The translations under genes and the position numbers were made by a program. The notes under the pieces were generated by a model that was given only the letters and a program-made list of their open reading frames with translations, ran no database searches and was not told where the DNA came from. From Chryseobacterium jejuense (lineage in GTDB: Bacteria > Bacteroidota > Bacteroidia > Flavobacteriales > Weeksellaceae), in contig NZ_JAGIPR010000001.1 in NCBI RefSeq assembly GCF_017877355.1, positions 744,001-808,000 on the forward strand: a stretch of DNA of 64,000 nucleotides. The letters are read 5' to 3'. This document shows, one piece after another, positions 33,697 through 41,818 of the stretch (position 1 is the first letter of the stretch; each line of letters begins with the position of its first letter).

Positions 33697-34770
33697 GATC
33701 TTGCTGACTTCTACTTTTATCACTCCGCAGGAATCTAAATATCATAATCATAAGGATTTTTAAAATACAAAGTTGATGTTTGATTATGTTGAATTTTAAG
33801 TGAGCAAAGAGTTCATCGATTTGATGAAGCGTGCTGCTATCATTAGCTTAGCAACGGCTTTGCGACAATCTGAAGTCAAAGATTTATTAAATAAACCTTT
33901 GCGTTGCTGTTAAATAGCTTTTTTTACTTAATACTTTTGTCTTGAAACAAAAGTATTCAAAAGTTCAAGACTGGAATCATCCACTAAAAATTTCAATGTA
34001 CTCCTAAAATTCCCAAACTCGCATGGACCAATCGGTTCTGCTTCGATTCAAAATTGTAGCCATGCTCAGACAGTGGGAATTTTTTAACGGATTACATTGA
34101 AATTTTCTTAACGTTCCTGATTCCTAGGTCGATTAAAAGGTTTATTAATTAATATTCTTCGTTTAATCAACCCATTTGGGGTCTATTATTAGCTCACTGT
34201 TCCAATAGAATAGCTACTTTGATTTTGCTAACTTTTACTTTTGTCACTCCGCAGGAGTCTAAATATGGTAAACATAAGGATTTTTAAAACGCAAAGTTGA
34301 TATTTGGTTACGTTAAATTTTAAGTGAGCAAAGAGTTTCATCGATTTTCAATCGATTTGATGAAGCATACTGCTACCATTAGGTTAGTCAACGGCTTTAC
34401 CGTAACCTTTGCTTCCTAGAATCATAAGCTCAGAAAATAAAATCTTTGCGTTAAATTCAAATTATTATCATCTTACTTTTTATAAAACGCAAAGTTGATG
34501 TTTGGTTATGTTAAATTTTAAGTGAGTAAAGAGTTCATCGATTTGATGAAGCGTACTGCTACCATTAGCTTAGTCAACGGCTTTGCCGCAACCTTTGCTT
34601 CCTAGAATCATAAGCTTAGAAAATAAAACCTTTGCGTTAAATTCAAATTATTATCATCTTACTTTTTATAAAACACAAAGCTGATGTTTGGTTACGTTAA
34701 ATTTTAAGTGAGCAGAGAGTTCATCGATTTTCAATTGATTTGATGAAGTGTACCGTTAATTGATGACTAT
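33697..34770. repeat. Array of about four degenerate direct repeats
   Basis: Copies at about 33697-33910, 34221-34480, 34481-34670 and 34671-34770 (last one partial) share ACTCCGCAGGA...TAAATAT (first two only), CAAAGTTGAT, TTAAATTTTAAGTGAG, TTCATCGATTTGATGAAG and ATTAGCTTAGTCAACGGC. Each copy carries a small hairpin TTCATC/GATGAA, and copies 2 and 4 have a GATTTTCAATC or GATTTTCAATT insert there. Copies 2 and 3 also share CCTAGAATCATAAGCT and a GCGTTAAATTCAAATTATT tail. There is no long ORF and no transposase. It is not a CRISPR: the units are long and lack spacers. The origin is unknown; decayed mobile or intergenic repeat sequence is likely. Confidence 0.7.
33930..33957. repeat. 11-bp perfect inverted repeat inside the repeat patch
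   Basis: AATACTTTTGT and ACAAAAGTATT around CTTGAA. It opens a block (about 33930-34120) that has no counterpart in the other repeat copies. I believe sequences of this kind (ACTTTTGTCTTGAAACAAAAGT) recur between genes in Chryseobacterium, but this needs a search. Confidence 0.55.
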
Positions 34771-34776
34771 TATAAA

Positions 34777-34805
34777 AAACCTTTATCAACATTGGATAAA
34801 GGTTT
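34777..34805 (-). terminator. Terminator of the Cys-rich peptide gene
   Basis: AAACCTTTATC and GATAAAGGTTT with a 7-nt loop, followed by a T6 run on the minus strand, 10 bases past the stop. Confidence 0.8.
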
Positions 34806-34814
34806 CTATTTCAA

Positions 34815-35042
34815 TCATCTGACACATTCACCAGAACGACATTGATATCCTGATGGACACAGCCCGTTAATACAAGGTCCTGCAATATCGGGATAACACT
34901 TTTCATCTGCTCTACAATGGGAATTAGGCGGACATAAACTGATAAGATTTCCAATACAGACTCCTACAGGAAGAGGTAAATTAATCTCAATACCTATTGC
35001 TCCGGCAATGTTTTTTAATGTTTTTCTGTTTAATTTTTTCAT
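34815..35042 (-). CDS. Small Cys-rich peptide with bacteriocin-like leader
   Basis: 75 residues. The leader MKKLNRKTLKNIAGAIG is of the same type as that of the peptide at 16663. The rest has eight cysteines in spaced pairs (VCIGNLISLCPPNSHC, EKCYPDIAGPCINGLCPSG, QCRSGECVR), like EB-module or knottin-type disulfide peptides, so it is probably exported and oxidised. It ends at its own terminator and has a -7-like TACCTTTG upstream (35111-35118). No processing enzyme lies next to it. Function unknown; antimicrobial or signalling are possibilities. Confidence 0.7.
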   Translation of the reverse strand: MKKLNRKTLKNIAGAIGIEINLPLPVGVCIGNLISLCPPNSHCRADEKCYPDIAGPCINGLCPSGYQCRSGECVR

Positions 35043-35110
35043 GGTTTTAGTTTTAAGAAGTCATTGTTTTTTAATAAGTTTCATACTTGTTACTTAATAT
35101 ATGAATAGAT

Positions 35111-35118
35111 CAAAGGTA
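35111..35118 (-). promoter_or_regulatory. -7 promoter element of the Cys-rich peptide gene
   Basis: Minus strand TACCTTTG, matching TAnnTTTG, 69 bases before the ATG. No -33 was recognised. Confidence 0.4.
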
Positions 35119-35182
35119 ACTATCATTTTATGAGGAGTATACAGTAGTTTTACTGAATTTACAGAAGGTAGTTAAAATGGTT

Positions 35183-35314
35183 TGAAGCTGGAAGAAGGAG
35201 GCTGGAAGATACTGTTCAACTTACTATTTCTGAAAGTTAATCCAAACAAATTTTTGTAAGAAAAAATAGAGCAAGTGCTTTTCTGGCTTTAATAACTTCC
35301 CTCTTCCAGCTTCA
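35183..35314. repeat. Imperfect inverted repeat of GAAGCTGGAAG type
   Basis: TGAAGCTGGAAGAAGGAGG at 35183-35201 pairs with the complement of 35296-35314 (TGAAGCTGGAAGAGGGAAG, 17/19). The arms are 94 bases apart and the right arm lies 8 bases past the end of the fusion gene at 35322. Such GGAAG-rich intergenic elements are, to my knowledge, repeated in Flavobacteriia. Confidence 0.45.
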
Positions 35315-35321
35315 GACTTCC

Positions 35322-36842
35322 TTACTTTAGAAATGATTTGAATATGGTTACCAGGCTCATCAGAATAACAACTATTCCTACCACAACAAACATTTTCTTT
35401 GTAGGGAGTTTGGAAGTAAGCATAGCAGAAAACGGAGCAGTAAAAACGCCACCTAACAGAAGCCCCAAAACAATATTCCAATGGTGAATCCCAATGGTAA
35501 AGATAAAAGTGATGGCGCTTGTTAATGTCAGTAAAAATTTCGCAACGGTTGAACTTCCAACAACATAGCGCGGAATTCTTCCTTCTTTAATTAATGTTCC
35601 GGTTACTAATGGCCCCCATCCACCTCCAGCAAAGGAATCTATAAAACCACCAACGAGTCCCAGTACTCTCAGATTGGTTCTTTTTTTGGTTTTGATGCGG
35701 TTTTTACTCTTATCCTTAAAGGCATTTCTGAGAATATTTGATCCTAGATATAAGGTGTAGCAGGCAATGATAGGTTTTACAATATGAGCATAATGTTCGC
35801 CATAATGAGATAAGGTTAATGCTCCAATGATAGATCCCACGATCGCCAACGGAAACAATACCCAAACCATCTTTTTATTGACATTTCCTAATTTGTAGTG
35901 GCTAAATCCTCCTGCTGCTGTTGTAAAAGATTCTGCAGAATGAATACTTGCACTCACAACAGGTGGTGGAACGTTCAGTAATAATAATATGGTGGTACAA
36001 ATTACACCATATCCCATTCCCATAGATCCGGCAACAATTTCAGCCATAAAACCGGCAAACAACATCCAGTAAAAAATATGTCCATCTTTACTGAGAAAAT
36101 TCTGAATATCATCAGAAAGATCAAACTGATAAACGACCAGTCCAAATATTCCAAAAAGAAGCATAACCCCTATGATTACGAGATAAATATTGGCTTTTCT
36201 CTGTGCCATTTTAGTAATGCTGATGAGCTTTTCTATCTCTAAATCAGCTTTTGCAGGAGCAGCTTTTCCATCAGACAGATATTGTGTGGTGATCTTGTTG
36301 AGTTCCGTTACTTTATGATTAAAGTCTCCTTTTAATTGATTGCGTATACTTTGCATATTATCAAGCACAAGATCCATTTCATCCGGAATGGTTTCTGTGA
36401 ATGTTTCTCTGAGTCTTTTGGCAATTGTTGGCGATTTTCCATTCGTAGAAATCGCGATTTTGAGGCTTCCTTTTTTAACAATGGAACCTAAGTAAAAATC
36501 ACAAAGTTCGGGCTTGTCTGCAATATTGACCAATACATTCTTTTGATGGGCATCTTCGCGGATTTGTGCAGCTAATTCAATATCATTCACAGCGATAATT
36601 GCCACATCGGTATCATTAAAATCATCATCATGATAAGCTCTTTCGTATAATGTGAGATTGATAAACTGATGCTGTAAGGCTCTAACTTCAGGAATAATTT
36701 CCTTTGCTATGAGTCTTATGGAAGTTTCAGGAGAATTACCCAATACCGATTCCAGTTTTTCTAGGGCAATTTTTCCGCCCCCAATGATGAGTAACGATAA
36801 TGTTTCAAGTTTTAAAAATACGGGATATAAGGAATTGCTCAT
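35322..36842 (-). CDS. Fusion: precorrin-2 dehydrogenase (siroheme synthase N-terminal) + TSUP/TauE-SafE permease
   Basis: 506 residues. Residues 1-about 215 are the CysG/Met8-type domain: NAD-binding LLIIGGGKIALEKLESVL, then DVAIIAVND and VNIADKPELCDFYLGSIVKKGSLKIAISTNGKSP, which oxidises precorrin-2 to sirohydrochlorin. A helical linker with a first membrane segment (about 217-242) leads to the TSUP domain (about 252-506). That domain has several membrane helices and the paired half motif GSMGMGYGVI and GFIDSFAGGGWGPL, typical of sulfite/organosulfonate exporters. It is the last gene of the sulfur locus, five bases after the TonB receptor. It joins siroheme making to sulfite transport in one protein. 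The direction of transport is inferred. Confidence 0.85.
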   Translation of the reverse strand: MSNSLYPVFLKLETLSLLIIGGGKIALEKLESVLGNSPETSIRLIAKEIIPEVRALQHQFINLTLYERAYHDDDFNDTDVAIIAVNDIELAAQIREDAHQKNVLVNIADKPELCDFYLGSIVKKGSLKIAISTNGKSPTIAKRLRETFTETIPDEMDLVLDNMQSIRNQLKGDFNHKVTELNKITTQYLSDGKAAPAKADLEIEKLISITKMAQRKANIYLVIIGVMLLFGIFGLVVYQFDLSDDIQNFLSKDGHIFYWMLFAGFMAEIVAGSMGMGYGVICTTILLLLNVPPPVVSASIHSAESFTTAAGGFSHYKLGNVNKKMVWVLFPLAIVGSIIGALTLSHYGEHYAHIVKPIIACYTLYLGSNILRNAFKDKSKNRIKTKKRTNLRVLGLVGGFIDSFAGGGWGPLVTGTLIKEGRIPRYVVGSSTVAKFLLTLTSAITFIFTIGIHHWNIVLGLLLGGVFTAPFSAMLTSKLPTKKMFVVVGIVVILMSLVTIFKSFLK

Positions 36843-36847
36843 CTTGA

Positions 36848-39721
36848 TTACAGTTTTAAATCATAGGTAAAAGCGAGATAATATAAGCCTCCTATTTCAG
36901 GGCCGGCTGCATATTGGAAATAACGTCTGTTCAGTAGATTGGTTGCTCCAATTTTTACATTAGCATGAATCTCAGGAATTTTCCAGGTGGCTTGTGCATC
37001 AATAGTATAGTAAGCCGGAATTTGTCCGGATGCTAAAGGACTTTCCCAGGCAAAACTGTTCTGCCACCTAGCCACTACTGTAAATCCAATATTCTTGATA
37101 ATTTCTCTGTTCCCAACACTTACATTGACCATCCATTTAGGCGTATTAAATGCCGTAATAAACAGGTCCGAAGTATTATTGGAGGCCAGATCGTTATAAG
37201 ATACATTGGCATTGACATTGTAGTTTTTAATCACATTGTATCGGATCCCAAAGGAAGTTCCATAACTTTTATAAGTACTGTTGCTATTGGTATAAACCCT
37301 GTATCGGTCCTGTTTACTTCTGTCCAGCATGGCAAGAACTGCTGTATTGCTTCCTATCTGGCTGTTTTTAGGAACTGCTACTTCCACTTGTCCTAGGAAT
37401 CCTTCATAGATATTGTAGTAAAAATCCCAGTCCAGCGCCAGTTTATTATTAAAGAAGACCGATTTATAGCCTATTTCAAATGAATTGATCTTTTCCGGCT
37501 GTAACTTTTGCAGATTGGCAATGGCTAAAAGCTGTTTATGATCCTGTGCAGCCTGACTTTGGCTTTTTCCACCGTCTACATCAGCATTTACTGCAGCAGT
37601 AAATCGGTCAATGGAAGCTAAGGTATAGGAATTTTCCAGGTACCCTAATCCATCATTCACTTTTGTCAATCCGCCTACTCTTCTTACATTTCCGTTATTG
37701 ACGAAGGAAAGGGCTTCAAATAAGGATGGAAAACGGTACCCGTTTTGAAAAGATGCTCTGAAATTGTGCTGTTTAACAGGAGAATAAACAATGCTGATTC
37801 TCGGATTAAGTTTAGCTTCAAACTCAGGGTTTCTGTCGATACGGAGTGCTGCATTAATTTTTAATTTTTCATCAAAGAAAAGTTTGGTAATCTGTGCAAA
37901 GGCTCCATATTTCTGATAGATAACATCCTTACCGAAGGTTCCGTCGGATAAAGGAATATTTCTTGCAGCAACAGGTCTGTTGAAATCTACAAAGTTGTTT
38001 CCATCAGGAGTGATGCTGTACAAACGGTAATCTATTCCGGCCAAAAGACTAAAAACCTTTACAAACCTTGTGAAATCATAAGTAAGTTCACCCTGATAAA
38101 ATCTGGATTTTTGTTCCAATTTGGCCCCTCCTGTTGCGGGAGCCCCGGCGACTCCTCCATTGGCTGAATCCCAATTGTTGATTCCGATAATGGTATTTTT
38201 TAACTGCTCAAAGGTTGTAGTTCCGGGTACTAGTCTATTTTTATCAGCTTCGCGGCGGGCAAGTATAAGAGCATCATTCAGGTTGGTTCCGGAATTAAGA
38301 CTATTTTGAAGTGCGGTTTGAAAAATGCTTTTCCAATTATTGTTTGAAAGATTGGTCAGATCAAGATTATCAGCCAAAGGCTTCAGATTATAAGAATCTC
38401 CGGTATTTTCTATGGATACATAGGCTCTGAAAGTAAGCTCTTTGCCGGTAAGCTCTATCTTATGGTTTTGAACCGTAGCATTTTGTAAACGGATTTTATT
38501 TCCTCTTTGAAAAGTTCCATCTAGTAATCCGTAACGGTAAACGTAAGAAGCTTTCCATTGATCTCCAAAATGATAGTATAATCCTGCATCAAATTTAATA
38601 TTCTTTACTTCCGGGCTTACCAGGTCTTTTTCCAGATATCCTGTTCTGGAAACATTGAATGTCGTAGGTTTTCCGTTATAATCTACTTTTACCGCTACCC
38701 TGTTGTTTCTTTCATCCCCATATTTATTCCAAAGATCTTCTGCCGGATTATTGGCTAAAGAAAAATTAGGATTGGCTGTAATCAATGAATTAGAGTTCTG
38801 ATCGGTCTGATTGTTTGAAATCCAGTCCGTTCCGGTAAAATAGGAAGCATTTACTTTAACAGCAAAGTTTTTATTGAATACTTTGGCAAATCTGATAGCA
38901 CTTTCACCTAGAGAACTTATTTTATGATTGTAGTTGTCTACATGATTCATTCCGCCACGAAAATAAACACTTATTCCTTCAGAGGTAAACGGATCTTTGG
39001 TCTGGAGACTTGCCAATCCGTTGATGGCATTCATACCATACAATGCGGAAGCGGCTCCCGGAGTTACTTCCATTGACTGAATATCCAGTTCTGTAGGGCC
39101 AATCGCATTTCCCAGTGGAACTCCTAAAGTTGCAGACTGCACATCTACTCCATCCACCAGCTGCATAAATCTGAAGTTGTTTGGAGAGTTGAAGCCTCTG
39201 GAGTTAGGAATTTTCAAAGTAAGGCTGGACGTTAAAAGCTGTAGTCCTTTTACATTTTCAAGTGTTTCATAAAAAGAGGCTGCTGGGCTTTCTCGGATGG
39301 TTTTAATATCAATCTTTTCAATAGCGATTGGTGATTTCAGTATTTTTTCCGGAATACGGGATGCCGAAATAACAACATCATCAATAATGGTATTCTGAGG
39401 ATTCAACCCAATGGTAAGTTTGTTGGAAAGCGAAAGAATCTCCACGGTTTGGCTGGAAAAGCCGTCTTTATTAATAACCAGTCGAAAAGGGATTGTTACT
39501 CTCGTTCTTATTTTGAAATTTCCGAGTTGATCTGTTGATGCGGTGTCCTGTGTATTTTCAATCTGTACTTTTACAGCATCAAGCCCTTTTTGGGTGCCTG
39601 TATTTCTGATGATTCCGCTTAATTCTATAAGCTGTTGTGCTTCTGCCAGATTGCAGAATAAAAATGTAAATAATATAACTCCTGTTTTAGGCAGGAAATA
39701 TCCCTGTCTTTTGTTTTTCAT
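36848..39721 (-). CDS. TonB-dependent outer membrane receptor
   Basis: 957 residues. Signal peptide (1-28), then a carboxypeptidase-like regulatory domain (SGIIRNTGTQKGLDAVKVQIENTQDTASTDQLG region), a plug domain (DVVISASRIPEKILKSPIAIEKI, with NGLASLQTKDP), and a long beta-barrel ending in LAFTYDLKL. Aromatic end residues fit outer-membrane insertion. It lies between cysI and the TSUP fusion in the sulfur locus, so uptake of a sulfur compound or a cofactor is a good guess. No SusD partner is present, which argues against glycans. Confidence 0.87.
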   Translation of the reverse strand: MKNKRQGYFLPKTGVILFTFLFCNLAEAQQLIELSGIIRNTGTQKGLDAVKVQIENTQDTASTDQLGNFKIRTRVTIPFRLVINKDGFSSQTVEILSLSNKLTIGLNPQNTIIDDVVISASRIPEKILKSPIAIEKIDIKTIRESPAASFYETLENVKGLQLLTSSLTLKIPNSRGFNSPNNFRFMQLVDGVDVQSATLGVPLGNAIGPTELDIQSMEVTPGAASALYGMNAINGLASLQTKDPFTSEGISVYFRGGMNHVDNYNHKISSLGESAIRFAKVFNKNFAVKVNASYFTGTDWISNNQTDQNSNSLITANPNFSLANNPAEDLWNKYGDERNNRVAVKVDYNGKPTTFNVSRTGYLEKDLVSPEVKNIKFDAGLYYHFGDQWKASYVYRYGLLDGTFQRGNKIRLQNATVQNHKIELTGKELTFRAYVSIENTGDSYNLKPLADNLDLTNLSNNNWKSIFQTALQNSLNSGTNLNDALILARREADKNRLVPGTTTFEQLKNTIIGINNWDSANGGVAGAPATGGAKLEQKSRFYQGELTYDFTRFVKVFSLLAGIDYRLYSITPDGNNFVDFNRPVAARNIPLSDGTFGKDVIYQKYGAFAQITKLFFDEKLKINAALRIDRNPEFEAKLNPRISIVYSPVKQHNFRASFQNGYRFPSLFEALSFVNNGNVRRVGGLTKVNDGLGYLENSYTLASIDRFTAAVNADVDGGKSQSQAAQDHKQLLAIANLQKLQPEKINSFEIGYKSVFFNNKLALDWDFYYNIYEGFLGQVEVAVPKNSQIGSNTAVLAMLDRSKQDRYRVYTNSNSTYKSYGTSFGIRYNVIKNYNVNANVSYNDLASNNTSDLFITAFNTPKWMVNVSVGNREIIKNIGFTVVARWQNSFAWESPLASGQIPAYYTIDAQATWKIPEIHANVKIGATNLLNRRYFQYAAGPEIGGLYYLAFTYDLKL

Positions 39722-39831
39722 TGTTCTTCTATTTTAGGTGAGTGAGAATGGGGCTGTTTGAATGTGAGAATTACCACAAAAGGGATAAAAGATGTTAACC
39801 ACCCCGTCAAAAATTATTTGAATTTTTGCCA

Positions 39832-39848
39832 CCCCTCCTCTGGAGGGG
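39832..39848. repeat. GC-rich hairpin in the gap between cysI and the TonB receptor gene
   Basis: CCCCTCC TCT GGAGGGG, part of a larger segment from about 39800 (ACCACCCCGTCAAAAATT and TGCCACCCCTCC). It stands out in GC from the AT-rich surroundings and, from memory, resembles a widely repeated flavobacterial intergenic element. The rest of the 391-base gap (39722-40112) holds no gene. The gap probably separates two transcripts. Confidence 0.5.
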
Positions 39849-40112
39849 AATATTGAGTCCTTCAATTGTAATGCTTGTAAATGTTGGAGGTTCTCACAAA
39901 GCTTTAGTGTACTTTTATACGCAAAGTATGTTACTTAAAAAATACTTAAGTGTTTAAAAGCTTTTGTGACTTTTGTGGTTTAAATAGAATTCAAACAACC
40001 TGTATATGTTGTCAGTATTGAAAATCAACAACACATACACATTCGTTCACCTGGAAGAAATGGTTGATGTTTTTTTAGTTTTTTCTGGTCATAAAAAAGG
40101 CTGGTCATATAT

Positions 40113-41789
40113 TCAGTTTAAGGTTTGCAAGTAACGGTATGAAAAATCACCAAAAGTTTCTTCGGTATGTTTTTCATTAACATAGATTCCGAAAAGTTCA
40201 TCCAGAGTAGTCAGAATTTCTTCTTCACCAATATTTTCTCTGTATTTTGTATTTAATCGCATTCCCAATCGGTCTCCTCCGATGTGAAGATTGTATTTTC
40301 CATAAGCTGTACCTACAAATCCGATTTCAGCATTAGGAGATCTTCCGCATCCATTAGGACATCCGGTCATTCTGATGGTAATATCTTCCTCTAAAAGGCC
40401 GTATTTTTCAAGAATAGGTTCTATTTTGGTCACCAAAGATGGTAAATAACGTTGTGCTTCTGCCAAAGCCAGTGAACATGTATTCAAGGCAACACAAGCC
40501 ACAGAGTTTTTACGTAGGGCACTTGCTTTTTCAGTAGCATCCGAAATTCCATATTTGTGTAAAAGATTTTCTATAGTTGCTTTATCTTCTTCATTGATAT
40601 CAGCAACAATAAGGTTCTGGTTACAGGTAAATCTGAAATTCACATGTGCTGTCTGAGCAATTTTTAATAATCCGGATTTCAAAGGATATCCTTCAATGTC
40701 AAGAACTCTTCCATGCTCTACAAATAAGGTGTAAAACCATTTTCCTTCATGGTTTTGTGTCCATCCGTAACGGTCTTTTCTTTGTTCGAACTTAAATTCT
40801 CTGGTAGGTTCAAAACTGAATCCTGTTCTTTGTTCTACTTCGGCCCTGTACTGATCGATGCCAAGTTTATCAATGGTGTATTTTAATCTTGAAAGTTTTC
40901 TGTCACTTCTGTTTCCGAAATCACGCTGTACCGTAATGATTTCATACACTGCTTTTAAAGCTTTTTCTTCAGAATCTACAAAGCCAAGAACAGAAGCTAA
41001 TCTTGCATAAGTGGCCTCATTCCCATGAGTAGCTCCTAAACCTCCTCCGGCAGCGATATTATATCCTACGATCTCATTGTTTTCTACGATGGCGATCAGA
41101 GCTATATCATTAATAAATACATCTACATCATTATTAGGCGGAACCGCAATTCCGATCTTCAGCTTTCTGGGAAGATATCTGTCCTGATATAAAGGATCTT
41201 CTTCAGTTTTTCGGTCTACAAGCAGTTCATCATCAATCCAGACATCATAATAAGACTTGGTTTTCGGAAGGCACATTTCACTTATTTTACCTGCCAGCTC
41301 ATACGTTTGCTGATGCAATGGAGATTCTGACGGATTTGCTGTACACGTCACATTTCTGTTCACATCACCACAAGCCGCAATAGAATCAAGATGATTCAGG
41401 TTGAAACTCTGAATGGTAGGTTTTAAATGAGATTTTAAAATACCATGCAACTGAAGTGTTTGTCGGGTTGTTATTTTGATGGTTCCCGTAGAATGGTCAT
41501 TTGCAATATCATTCACGCCAATCCATTGGTCTGAGGTTAAAAATCCACCGGGAAGCCTTAGTCTTATCATATAGGAATACAGCCATTCCAGTTTTTTAGC
41601 TACACGCTCTTCCCTTCTGTCCCTGTCATCCTGCTGGTACATTCCATGGAACTTGATTAGGGTTTGATCGTCTTCTCTTATGGCTCCTGTAAAATCATCG
41701 GCAAGGCTTTCCTTTAAGGTTCCTCTGAGTCCGTTGCTTTGGGTTTTAATTCTTTCTACAGGGGAAAGGTTATCTTTATGGTTCATCAT
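40113..41789 (-). CDS. cysI: Assimilatory sulfite reductase, hemoprotein beta subunit
   Basis: 558 residues. The siroheme/[4Fe-4S] ligands are present in CVALNTCSLALAEAQRYLPS (C-x5-C) and TGCPNGCGRSPNAEIG (C-x3-C), late in the protein. Ferredoxin-like half-domains include KFHGMYQQDDRDRR and KITTRQTLQLHGILK. It reduces sulfite to sulfide with six electrons delivered by the CysJ flavoprotein encoded just upstream (29-base gap). Its siroheme needs the SUMT gene (43518) and the dehydrogenase domain at 35322. The CysI rather than nitrite reductase reading is supported by the cys neighbours. Confidence 0.95.
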   Translation of the reverse strand: MMNHKDNLSPVERIKTQSNGLRGTLKESLADDFTGAIREDDQTLIKFHGMYQQDDRDRREERVAKKLEWLYSYMIRLRLPGGFLTSDQWIGVNDIANDHSTGTIKITTRQTLQLHGILKSHLKPTIQSFNLNHLDSIAACGDVNRNVTCTANPSESPLHQQTYELAGKISEMCLPKTKSYYDVWIDDELLVDRKTEEDPLYQDRYLPRKLKIGIAVPPNNDVDVFINDIALIAIVENNEIVGYNIAAGGGLGATHGNEATYARLASVLGFVDSEEKALKAVYEIITVQRDFGNRSDRKLSRLKYTIDKLGIDQYRAEVEQRTGFSFEPTREFKFEQRKDRYGWTQNHEGKWFYTLFVEHGRVLDIEGYPLKSGLLKIAQTAHVNFRFTCNQNLIVADINEEDKATIENLLHKYGISDATEKASALRKNSVACVALNTCSLALAEAQRYLPSLVTKIEPILEKYGLLEEDITIRMTGCPNGCGRSPNAEIGFVGTAYGKYNLHIGGDRLGMRLNTKYRENIGEEEILTTLDELFGIYVNEKHTEETFGDFSYRYLQTLN

Positions 41790-41818
41790 TATTTTTCTTT
41801 TAAGGGTACGGGTATTTT

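Noticed and set aside
33697-34770. Possible CRISPR array
   Set aside because: Units are 100-260 bases and degenerate, without short identical repeats, regular spacers or cas genes.
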